A program made the translations under genes and the position numbers. Below, in pieces: positions 1-5,756 of a DNA stretch of 7,501 nt (its first letter is position 1; the number at the start of each line of letters is the position of its first letter). The stretch is taken from NCBI GenBank assembly GCA_017416885.1, contig JAFQAM010000339.1, positions 1 through 7,501 of the forward strand, read 5' to 3'. This DNA comes from Clostridia bacterium. GTDB taxonomy: Bacteria; Bacillota; Clostridia; Oscillospirales; CAG-272. Below the pieces are notes generated by a model that was given only the letters and a program-made list of their open reading frames with translations, was not told where the DNA came from and made no database searches.

Positions 1-511
1 CAAATTTTTCAAGTAAATTAATATGATAAAATGCACTTTCAGCAAGAGCCTCAGGTGTAGGAGATCCATACTTTTCAAGAATATGCTTTTCCAATGAGCC
101 GCCGTTAACGCCAATTCTAATAGGAATCCCCTCGCTTTTACAAGCGGTTGTTACCTCTCTTACCTTCCAATCCTCTCCAATATTACCGGGATTGATACGA
201 ATTTTATCAACACCACATTTTACACATTCAAGAGCAATTCGATAATCAAAATGAATATCAGCAACAACGGGAATTTTAATGCCTGCTTCTTTAATTTTTT
301 GAATTGTCTTAGCAGCCTCAATTGTAGGCACAGTAATTCTTACTATGTCACATCCACAATCAGACAAGGTTTTTATTTGGTTAATTGTACTAACATAATC
401 AAGAGTATCAGTGTTAGTCATTGACTGAATTAAAATATCACCGTTGCCACCAATTTGAGTATCCTTGATTTTTACAGTACGAGATTTTCTTCTTATATCG
501 TTATAGCTCAT
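1..511 (-). CDS. ispG: 4-hydroxy-3-methylbut-2-enyl diphosphate synthase IspG (GcpE), N-terminal part, cut by window edge
   Basis: IspG converts methylerythritol 2,4-cyclodiphosphate to HMBPP, the next-to-last step of the MEP isoprenoid pathway, in the cytoplasm using a 4Fe-4S cluster. I translated 170 codons from the ATG at 509-511 to the window edge. They cover the N-terminal TIM-barrel half. Family motifs are plain: IGGNGDILIQSMT (residues 20-32), ADIHFDYR (84-91), KIRINPGNIG (103-112) and IRIGVNGGSL (131-140), followed by YGSPTPEALAESA (149-161). The C-terminal iron-sulfur domain, with the cluster cysteines, lies beyond the left edge and cannot be checked; family members are about 350 residues or more. 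An AGAGG Shine-Dalgarno site just upstream of the ATG overlaps the end of rseP, whose stop is only 8 nt away, so the two genes are probably co-transcribed. Family assignment is firm; only completeness is unknown. Confidence 0.96.
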   Translation of the reverse strand, partial: MSYNDIRRKSRTVKIKDTQIGGNGDILIQSMTNTDTLDYVSTINQIKTLSDCGCDIVRITVPTIEAAKTIQKIKEAGIKIPVVADIHFDYRIALECVKCGVDKIRINPGNIGEDWKVREVTTACKSEGIPIRIGVNGGSLEKHILEKYGSPTPEALAESAFYHINLLEKF

Positions 512-519
512 GCTTCCTC

Positions 520-1545
520 TTATTTAAACAAAAATATAATATCCTTAAATGTAATGATAATCGCAAAGCCCATTAATAAAATGAAGCCAACTGCTTTAAT
601 TCCGTATTCAATTTTTTGCGGTATAGGTCTTCTTACTATCATTTCTACCAATAATAGAAGTAAAGATCCACCGTCTAATGCAGGAATTGGCAAAAGGTTA
701 AATATACCTAAATTCATTGAAATTACAACTACTAAATAAAATAATGAATATGTGCTTGTTTTTGCAGCATTTGTAATGGCTCCAGTTACACCAACAGGGC
801 CAGAAATCTGCTCCATTCCATACCTACCTGTAATTAAGTCAAACAATGAATCCCATATCATTTTTATTGTAGATTTGCAAGAATAATAAAAATTTTTGAC
901 AACTGTCGAAAATGTTCTATCCTCGCCATAAACCTTGAAATCCATCAAGCCAAAAGCTATACCTTCACTTGAGGTTTGTGGAAATTCTACATTGTCAAGA
1001 ATGATTTCATTGCCGTTTCTAATAATTGTTAAGGTTATCGGCTCATAGCCCTTACGCATAATTTCATAGCTTAATTCGCTTGCGGTATGCACCTTTGTAG
1101 TGCCTACCTTGATAATTTCATCCTCAAGCATAAGAAGCTGATTACTTGTTGCATCAGGGGAAAATTCGCCAATTTTGGTTGTTCCAAATCTTGGATTAGT
1201 TGATGTTAATATAATCATAATAATTATACCAACAAGTAAATTCATTATAGCGCCGGCTGCGGTTATAATAAATCTTTGCCAAGCAGGCTTTTTATTAAAA
1301 GCATTCGGATTATCGCTTTCCTCTTCTTCGCCAACCATTGATACAAAGCCACCGATTGGAAAAAGCCTCAAGGAATAAGCAACACCGTCCTTGCCTGTTT
1401 TGGAAATAAGCTTAGGTCCCATTCCTAAAGAAAATTCAGTGATTGCAACACCAAATTTCTTTGCAAATAAGAAGTGTCCAAGCTCGTGAATGAAAATCAA
1501 AAAGCCAAAAACTAAAATCGCAATTAAAATATATAATACTATCAT
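520..1545 (-). CDS. rseP: Site-2 intramembrane zinc metalloprotease RseP/RasP
   Basis: This is a membrane-embedded M50 zinc protease. Family members cut anti-sigma factors and leftover signal peptides within the membrane (RseP in E. coli, RasP in Bacillus). The 341-residue protein opens with a hydrophobic segment ending in the zinc motif HELGH (residues 20-24; H20, E21, H24). A second membrane segment lies near 92-114 (GAIMNLL at 98-104). One PDZ-like domain spans roughly 122-185, the number typical of Gram-positive homologues; E. coli RseP has two. SGPVG is at 248-252, and the third zinc-ligand motif NLLPIPALDGG is at 283-293 (D291), followed by a last hydrophobic segment near 317-332. The ATG has a GAGG site about 7 nt upstream. 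The gene lies 37 nt after dxr and 8 nt before ispG. No anti-sigma substrate is encoded nearby, so the natural target cannot be inferred. Confidence 0.95.
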   Translation of the reverse strand: MIVLYILIAILVFGFLIFIHELGHFLFAKKFGVAITEFSLGMGPKLISKTGKDGVAYSLRLFPIGGFVSMVGEEEESDNPNAFNKKPAWQRFIITAAGAIMNLLVGIIIMIILTSTNPRFGTTKIGEFSPDATSNQLLMLEDEIIKVGTTKVHTASELSYEIMRKGYEPITLTIIRNGNEIILDNVEFPQTSSEGIAFGLMDFKVYGEDRTFSTVVKNFYYSCKSTIKMIWDSLFDLITGRYGMEQISGPVGVTGAITNAAKTSTYSLFYLVVVISMNLGIFNLLPIPALDGGSLLLLLVEMIVRRPIPQKIEYGIKAVGFILLMGFAIIITFKDIIFLFK

Positions 1546-1582
1546 TTTTGCCTCTTTTTAGTAAATTTTAAATGATAATAGC

Positions 1583-2746
1583 TTAAATTTGAGCTAAGAA
1601 TCTAATTTTTTCCTCTGTGCGTTCTCTTGCTTCCTTATCAGCAAGTAAAATGTCGTTAAGAGACGGATTTTTAATATTTTCAAAGCTACGTACAATATTT
1701 TCAACTACATCAAAAACATCTGTAAATTTAATTTTATCCTCTAAGAAATACTTAACCGCTACTTCATCTGTAGCATTTAATACAGTAGGAATAATTCCGT
1801 CCTGTTCAATAGCATAAAATGCAAGAGGAAGTAAAGTAAAAGTATTCATATCAGGCTCTTCAAATGTTAACGAGCCCAACTTCGCAAAATCAAGTGGTTC
1901 AGCATATGATGGCATTCTATTAGGATAAGTAATTGCATATTGAATACAGGTACGCATATCAGGTGCTCCCATTTGCGCAATTACACTGTTATCAGTATAT
2001 TCTACTGCTGAATGCATTATGCTTTGTGGATGAACAACCACCTTTACCTGCTCAGGAGTAACATTAAAAAGTCTTACCGCCTCAATTACCTCAAAGCCCT
2101 TATTCATAAGAGATGCACTGTCAACAGTAATTTTCGCTCCCATTTTCCATGTAGGATGAGCTAACGCCTGCTTTGATGTATATGTTGAAAGCTCTTCTCT
2201 ATTCTTGTGTCTGAACGGGCCGCCTGAGGATGTTAAAATAATTCTTTTGATTGCATTATTTGCTCTACCTTGTAAGCATTGAAAAATTGCACTATGCTCA
2301 CTATCAACAGGAATAAGCTCAGAGTTATTTTTTTCTATTTCTTCTTTTAAAAACTTATAAGCAATAACAATTGCTTCTTTATTTGACATTGCTATGCGTT
2401 TTCCACTTTTTGCACAAGCTATTGCAGGAGCAAGACCTGCAAATCCTGAAATTGCATTTACAGCTGTATCTGCGCTTGATTCTTCAATTACAGAATTCAA
2501 GTCACATTCGCCGCCGTAAACCTTGATATCGGTATCTTTTAATTTTACTTTAAGTTCATTTGCGCAAATTTCATTAGTTAATACACAATATTTTGGTGAA
2601 AGCTCTCTTGCTTGCTTTTCAATTTCATTAACAGATGAGCAAGAAGCAAGCAAATCGACCTTTAAATTATGGAGCTTGGCTATTTCTATGCTCTGTTTGC
2701 CAACTGAGCCTGTTGAGCCTAAAATTGCTATTTTATTATTTATCAT
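1583..2746 (-). CDS. dxr: 1-deoxy-D-xylulose 5-phosphate reductoisomerase
   Basis: Dxr (IspC) turns deoxyxylulose 5-phosphate into methylerythritol 4-phosphate with NADPH and a divalent metal. This is the committed step of the MEP pathway and the fosmidomycin target. The 387-residue protein has full family length. GSTGSVG at 10-16 is the NADPH-binding glycine loop. VDSEHSAIFQ at 147-156 carries metal ligands D148 and E150, and NKGFE at 215-219 carries the third, E219. S174, H197 and H245 match the substrate-site residues S186, H209 and H257 of E. coli Dxr. The loop between D148 and S174 is about 10 residues shorter than in E. coli. All catalytic positions I could align are intact. The ATG lies 4 nt after the cdsA stop, and its weak AGG site sits in the last cdsA codons, which suggests translational coupling. 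Confidence 0.97.
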   Translation of the reverse strand: MINNKIAILGSTGSVGKQSIEIAKLHNLKVDLLASCSSVNEIEKQARELSPKYCVLTNEICANELKVKLKDTDIKVYGGECDLNSVIEESSADTAVNAISGFAGLAPAIACAKSGKRIAMSNKEAIVIAYKFLKEEIEKNNSELIPVDSEHSAIFQCLQGRANNAIKRIILTSSGGPFRHKNREELSTYTSKQALAHPTWKMGAKITVDSASLMNKGFEVIEAVRLFNVTPEQVKVVVHPQSIMHSAVEYTDNSVIAQMGAPDMRTCIQYAITYPNRMPSYAEPLDFAKLGSLTFEEPDMNTFTLLPLAFYAIEQDGIIPTVLNATDEVAVKYFLEDKIKFTDVFDVVENIVRSFENIKNPSLNDILLADKEARERTEEKIRFLAQI

Positions 2747-2750
2747 ATAT

Positions 2751-3566
2751 TTAACCTATAAAATGATTTAAGACATATAAAAATGGTGCTACTAATAATA
2801 CGCCGTCAAATCTATCAAGAACACCGCCATGTCCAGGGAAAATAAAGCCATAATCCTTTACATTGTACTGACGCTTAATGCTTGATGCAATTAAATCTCC
2901 AAATTGTGATGCAATTGAAAGCACAAATCCATAAATACAAAGTGTTAAATATGAAAGCTTATAGTCAGACAAACTATTCCAAATTAAGCAATATAGCGCA
3001 AAGCCAATAACCGTGAAAATAACGCCACCAATAGCGCCCTCAACTGTTTTTTTAGGGCTGATTTCAGGTATAAGCTTATGCTTGCCAATTAACATACCTG
3101 TAAAATATGCAAAAGTATCGCAAATCCAAGCTCCTAAAAATGCTAATAAATATATCGCTGCGCCATTATGCATTAGTCTGACCATAAGAATCGAGTTAAA
3201 GCCAGAAATTACAAAAATACATAATCCATATAAGGTGATTATATCTGATAATACATCCTTATTTTTTCTAACCATAACATAAGTAAGCATATATATTAAT
3301 ATTCCTATAAATAATACGGGAACATGCGACAGAAAAAATGCATTTGAACTTACAAAGCATCTAAAAATAGGTAAAGCTGCAGCCGCTAAATATAAAGGTA
3401 TAGTCAAACAAATATTTTTGTGAAATCCTAAACACTTAGCCATTTCAAATACGGCAACTAAGCTAAGCAAAGAAATTGCAATGTTAAAAACAATTGTATG
3501 TGAAAAAACGCATACTGGTATGAAAATTAAAATTGCAACTATTCCTGTAATAATTCTCTTTAACAT
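2751..3566 (-). CDS. cdsA: Phosphatidate cytidylyltransferase (CDP-diglyceride synthase)
   Basis: CdsA joins phosphatidic acid and CTP to form CDP-diacylglycerol, the precursor of phosphatidylglycerol, cardiolipin and related phospholipids, in the cytoplasmic membrane. The 271-residue protein is very hydrophobic, with about eight likely membrane segments starting near residues 5-21 and 25-40. The C-terminal family signature is complete at 228-254: SSIKR (228-232), KD (237-238), PGHGG (244-248) and DRFD (251-254). Other conserved blocks are CDTFAYFTG (149-157) and SPKKTVEGAIGG (170-181). The ATG follows an AGAGG site that overlaps the uppS stop codon (TAG) 11 nt upstream. dxr starts 4 nt after its own stop. 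Position between uppS and dxr is the usual Firmicutes order. Confidence 0.97.
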   Translation of the reverse strand: MLKRIITGIVAILIFIPVCVFSHTIVFNIAISLLSLVAVFEMAKCLGFHKNICLTIPLYLAAAALPIFRCFVSSNAFFLSHVPVLFIGILIYMLTYVMVRKNKDVLSDIITLYGLCIFVISGFNSILMVRLMHNGAAIYLLAFLGAWICDTFAYFTGMLIGKHKLIPEISPKKTVEGAIGGVIFTVIGFALYCLIWNSLSDYKLSYLTLCIYGFVLSIASQFGDLIASSIKRQYNVKDYGFIFPGHGGVLDRFDGVLLVAPFLYVLNHFIG

Positions 3567-3577
3567 TTTATTTTCCT

Positions 3578-4288
3578 CTATTGGTTACTTAAACCACCAA
3601 ATTTTCTATTTCTTTTGTAAAAGCTTTCTACTGCTTTCAAAAGCTCTTTCATATCAAAATCAGGCCATAATGCTTTTGTAACATATAGCTCTGAGTATGC
3701 ACATTGCCATAGTAAAAAATTAGATAATCTAAACTCGTTTGCTGTTCTAACAATCAAATCCGGATCAGGTGAAGCTTTAGTGTATAAATGATTGTTAATA
3801 TCTTTTTCAGTAATACTATTCTTGCCTTCTTTTATCAGCTCATTACAAGCATTAACAATCTCTGCTCTACCACCGTAGTTAAATGCAATGTTTAGGGTAT
3901 TTATACAATTCCTTGTAGAATTTTCAAGATCAATCATTCGATTTTTCAAGTCTTCAGGTAATGGACTTTTATCGCCAATAAAAATAACGCGAATATCATT
4001 ATATTTATATGCTTCCTCGACATATTTTCGCATTAAATCAATGATAGCATCTATTTCCTCTTGAGGTCTTGACCAATTTTCAGTCGAAAATGCATAGACA
4101 GTAACAGTTTTAATGCCAATTTTATGACAATTTCTAACTGTTTGTTCAAACGCTTCCGCGCCGTATTTATGACCGACCTTTCTTGGCAAGCCTCTTTTTT
4201 TAGCCCATCTACCATTACCGTCCATAATAAACGCAATGTGTGAAAGCTGTGAATCAACCTTGAATTCCTTTTTGTTTTTAAATAGCAT
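3578..4288 (-). CDS. uppS: Isoprenyl transferase (undecaprenyl diphosphate synthase), start set at the internal ATG
   Basis: UppS is a cis-prenyltransferase that adds eight IPP units to farnesyl diphosphate, giving the C55 carrier lipid used for peptidoglycan and wall polymers. I choose the ATG at 4286-4288 (236 residues). It has a TGAGG site 5 nt upstream, and the protein then has usual length. The frame stays open to a GTG at 4316-4318 that would add ten residues, but that codon has no Shine-Dalgarno site and lies within a hairpin. In this numbering, MDGNGRW (22-28) holds the catalytic aspartate D23; R36, H40, STENW (68-72), R74, R181, R187-L188-S189 and E200 match substrate or metal residues of E. 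coli UppS. The usual RT(S/G)GE stretch reads RTANE here (181-185), although E. coli residues reported as direct ligands are kept. It lies 53 nt downstream of frr and 11 nt upstream of cdsA. Confidence 0.96.
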   Translation of the reverse strand: MLFKNKKEFKVDSQLSHIAFIMDGNGRWAKKRGLPRKVGHKYGAEAFEQTVRNCHKIGIKTVTVYAFSTENWSRPQEEIDAIIDLMRKYVEEAYKYNDIRVIFIGDKSPLPEDLKNRMIDLENSTRNCINTLNIAFNYGGRAEIVNACNELIKEGKNSITEKDINNHLYTKASPDPDLIVRTANEFRLSNFLLWQCAYSELYVTKALWPDFDMKELLKAVESFYKRNRKFGGLSNQ

Positions 4289-4293
4289 AATTA

Positions 4294-4298
4294 CCTCA
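4294..4298 (-). promoter_or_regulatory. Ribosome binding site that fixes the uppS start
   Basis: On the minus strand TGAGG sits 5 nt before the ATG at 4286-4288. It lies downstream of the alternative GTG at 4316-4318, so it can only serve the internal ATG. This is why the shorter uppS reading frame is preferred. Confidence 0.8.
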
Positions 4299-4303
4299 TT
4301 GCA

Positions 4304-4337
4304 ATTTTGGGCTGCCACTTTAAAGGCAGCCCAAAAT
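4304..4337 (-). repeat. Perfect 13-bp inverted repeat (hairpin) between frr and uppS
   Basis: The arms 4304-4316 and 4325-4337 are exact reverse complements around an 8-nt loop. On the minus strand the stem core is GGGCTGCC paired with GGCAGCCC, flanked by A/T pairs. The T run lies 5' of the core and the A run 3' of it, the reverse of an intrinsic terminator, and no U tract follows the stem on either strand. It therefore looks like a stable mRNA structure rather than a normal terminator. It begins 4 nt after the frr stop and ends 5 nt before the uppS Shine-Dalgarno site, so possible roles (inferred) are protecting the frr 3' end, serving as a processing site, or damping uppS translation. Attenuation by an imperfect terminator cannot be excluded. 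Confidence 0.85.
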
Positions 4338-4341
4338 GTAT

Positions 4342-4896
4342 TTAGATTTCCATAATTTCCTTTTCTTTACCGGCAGTAACTACATCAACCTCTTTGATGT
4401 ACTTATCTGTAAGGTCTTGAACTAACTTTTCGGATGCTTTTTGCTCATCCTCAGTCATTTCGCTGTTCTTCTTCATATCCTTAGCCTTGTCCATAGCATC
4501 TCTTCTGATGTTACGAATAGCAACCTTTGCATCCTCGCCCATCTTAGCAACCTGCTTCTTTAGGTCTTTTCTTCTATCCTCTGTTAATTGTGGGAATACA
4601 AGACGAATAACCTTACCATCATTTGCAGGCGTAATTCCAAGGTCTGAAGCTAAAATAGCCTTTTCAATTCCCTTAAGTGTTGATGAATCCCAAGGTTGAA
4701 TTACAATTGTTCTTGCATCGGGTGTAGATACATTGCCGATTTGAGTTACAGGTGTAGCTGAGCCATAGTAGTCAACGCTAATTCTGTCAAGAACAGAAGC
4801 ATTTGCGCGACCTGCTCTAATTGAACCTAATTCGTATTTGTAGGATTCAATTGATTTTTTCATTTTTTCTTCATAAATTTTGGTGTCAAGCTTCAT
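4342..4896 (-). CDS. frr: Ribosome recycling factor
   Basis: RRF works with EF-G to split post-termination ribosomes in the cytoplasm. The protein has 184 residues, essentially family length (E. coli 185). Conserved blocks are IRAGRANASVLDRI (26-39), VDYYGSATP (41-49), IVIQPWD (64-70), FPQLTEDRRKDL (101-112) and VAIRNIRRDA (125-134). R132 matches the key arginine of E. coli RRF. The charged, helix-rich ends (1-28 and 106-184) form the long three-helix bundle, and the middle forms the small beta domain. The ATG is 4 nt after the pyrH stop, with a purine-rich site (AGGGAG) inside the last pyrH codons, so translation is probably coupled. The pyrH-frr pairing is nearly universal in bacteria. A strong hairpin starts 4 nt after its stop. 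Confidence 0.98.
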   Translation of the reverse strand: MKLDTKIYEEKMKKSIESYKYELGSIRAGRANASVLDRISVDYYGSATPVTQIGNVSTPDARTIVIQPWDSSTLKGIEKAILASDLGITPANDGKVIRLVFPQLTEDRRKDLKKQVAKMGEDAKVAIRNIRRDAMDKAKDMKKNSEMTEDEQKASEKLVQDLTDKYIKEVDVVTAGKEKEIMEI

Positions 4897-4900
4897 TTTA

Positions 4901-5614
4901 TTATTCTCCCTTCACAACAGTGCCCATTTTAGCACCCATAATTACATTATAAATATTTTCACAATTATCAAGACCAAATACATGAATAGAAATATTGTTA
5001 TCCATTGCAAATGATGTGGCGGTTGAATCCATCGCCTGTAAGCCTCTTGCCAATACTTCCTTATATGTAATGCTTGAAATCTTTTGTGCGTTTTTATCCT
5101 TTCTTGGATCAGCGGTATAAATAGCATCAATATTCTTTGCCATTAAAACAACCTCTGCGCCAATTTCTGCTGCTCTTACAACAGATGCAGTATCAGTAGA
5201 CACAAAAGGAATGCCTAATCCACCGCCAAAAACTACAACCTTGCCCTCTGATAAAGCTTTGATAGCATCATCTCTAACAAATTGTTTCGCGAAAGCGCTC
5301 ATTTCAACAGAGGTCATAACAATTGCATCAAGTCCGGCCCTGATAAACGCTTCCTGTAAAGCAATCGCATTTATGCAGGTTGCAAGCATTCCCATATGGT
5401 CAGCCTTTACTCTGTCCATATCACCGCCGCTTCTGCCGCGCCAAATGTTACCCGCGCCAACTAAAACAGCAACCTCAACCTTGCTATCAACACACTTTTT
5501 TATAATTCTCGCAATTTCGCTAATATAATCGAAATTTAAAATTCCGTCCTTCCCGTTGGAAATTGCTTCACCGGAAAGCTTAAGTAATACTCTTTTGTAA
5601 ATAGGTGTTTCCAA
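4901..5614 (-). CDS. pyrH: UMP kinase, TTG start
   Basis: PyrH phosphorylates UMP to UDP with ATP in the cytoplasm; it is the hexameric bacterial enzyme of the amino acid kinase family, usually activated by GTP and inhibited by UTP. The 237-residue protein shows KLSGEA (12-17), VGAGNIWRG (52-60), DHMGMLAT (72-79), STDTASVVRAAEIGAE (139-154), and YTADPRKD (166-173), which matches the ATP-site segment. The start is TTG at 5612-5614: AAGGAG lies 6 nt upstream and no in-frame ATG occurs between there and the promoter. In the UMP-binding loop the usual GTGNP reads GLGIP (132-136: L133, I135), which is unusual against the family members I know; the DNA supports this reading. It is the first gene of the second transcription unit, after the tsf terminator, and frr follows after 4 nt. 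Confidence 0.97.
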   Translation of the reverse strand: METPIYKRVLLKLSGEAISNGKDGILNFDYISEIARIIKKCVDSKVEVAVLVGAGNIWRGRSGGDMDRVKADHMGMLATCINAIALQEAFIRAGLDAIVMTSVEMSAFAKQFVRDDAIKALSEGKVVVFGGGLGIPFVSTDTASVVRAAEIGAEVVLMAKNIDAIYTADPRKDKNAQKISSITYKEVLARGLQAMDSTATSFAMDNNISIHVFGLDNCENIYNVIMGAKMGTVVKGE

Positions 5615-5620
5615 AACAAG

Positions 5621-5626
5621 CTCCTT
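5621..5626 (-). promoter_or_regulatory. Ribosome binding site for the pyrH TTG start
   Basis: AAGGAG on the minus strand lies 6 nt before the TTG at 5612-5614. It is a strong match to the 16S rRNA 3' end at ideal spacing. It decides the non-ATG start, since there is no ATG in frame nearby. Confidence 0.85.
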
Positions 5627-5654
5627 AATCGTATCGCATAATCGTTCATTATAT

Positions 5655-5683
5655 ATAATACTATATTTTTATTAATTTGTAAA
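5655..5683 (-). promoter_or_regulatory. Sigma-A-type promoter for the pyrH-frr-uppS-cdsA-dxr-rseP-ispG unit
   Basis: On the minus strand the -35 box TTTACA (5678-5683) and the -10 box TATTAT (5655-5660) are 17 bp apart, and very A/T-rich sequence lies upstream. Transcription would start near 5648 and leave a leader of roughly 35 nt before the TTG of pyrH. A better-looking TATAAT at 5648-5653 overlaps downstream but has no good -35 partner at proper spacing; it might give a second start. The promoter sits directly after the tsf terminator, as expected for an independent unit. This is sequence matching only; A/T-rich DNA produces such matches by chance. Confidence 0.65.
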
Positions 5684-5715
5684 TAGGAAAATTTAAATAT
5701 TTATAATATTTCCTC

Positions 5716-5749
5716 AAAAAAACTCAAACAGATAGCTGTTTGAGTTTTT
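5716..5749 (-). terminator. Intrinsic terminator after rpsB-tsf
   Basis: A perfect 14-bp stem (5718-5731 with 5736-5749) closes a 4-nt loop. On the minus strand the core is CTCAAACAG paired with CTGTTTGAG, followed at once by seven T residues, giving a textbook Rho-independent terminator 7 nt past the tsf stop. On the plus strand the stem is followed by five T residues, so it could work both ways, though no plus-strand gene is seen here. It separates the translation genes from the pyrH unit, perhaps with some read-through. Confidence 0.93.
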
Positions 5750-5756
5750 AAGTTAA

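Noticed and set aside
455..739. 94-codon plus-strand frame over the ispG-rseP junction
   Set aside because: It overlaps two clear minus-strand genes and their junction, and the peptide has no recognisable motif.
4304..4337. Hairpin read as an intrinsic terminator for frr
   Set aside because: No T run follows the stem on either strand; the A/T flanks have the wrong polarity, and the operon continues normally.
5648..5653. Perfect TATAAT as the main -10 box of pyrH
   Set aside because: At 17-bp spacing its -35 partner would be ATTAAT, a weak match; the TTTACA and TATTAT pair is better. Kept only as a possible second start.
5615..5756. A riboswitch or pyrimidine attenuator between tsf and pyrH
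   Set aside because: The only strong stem belongs to the tsf terminator upstream of the promoter; the leader after the predicted start is about 35 nt, too short for a known riboswitch or PyrR-type attenuator.
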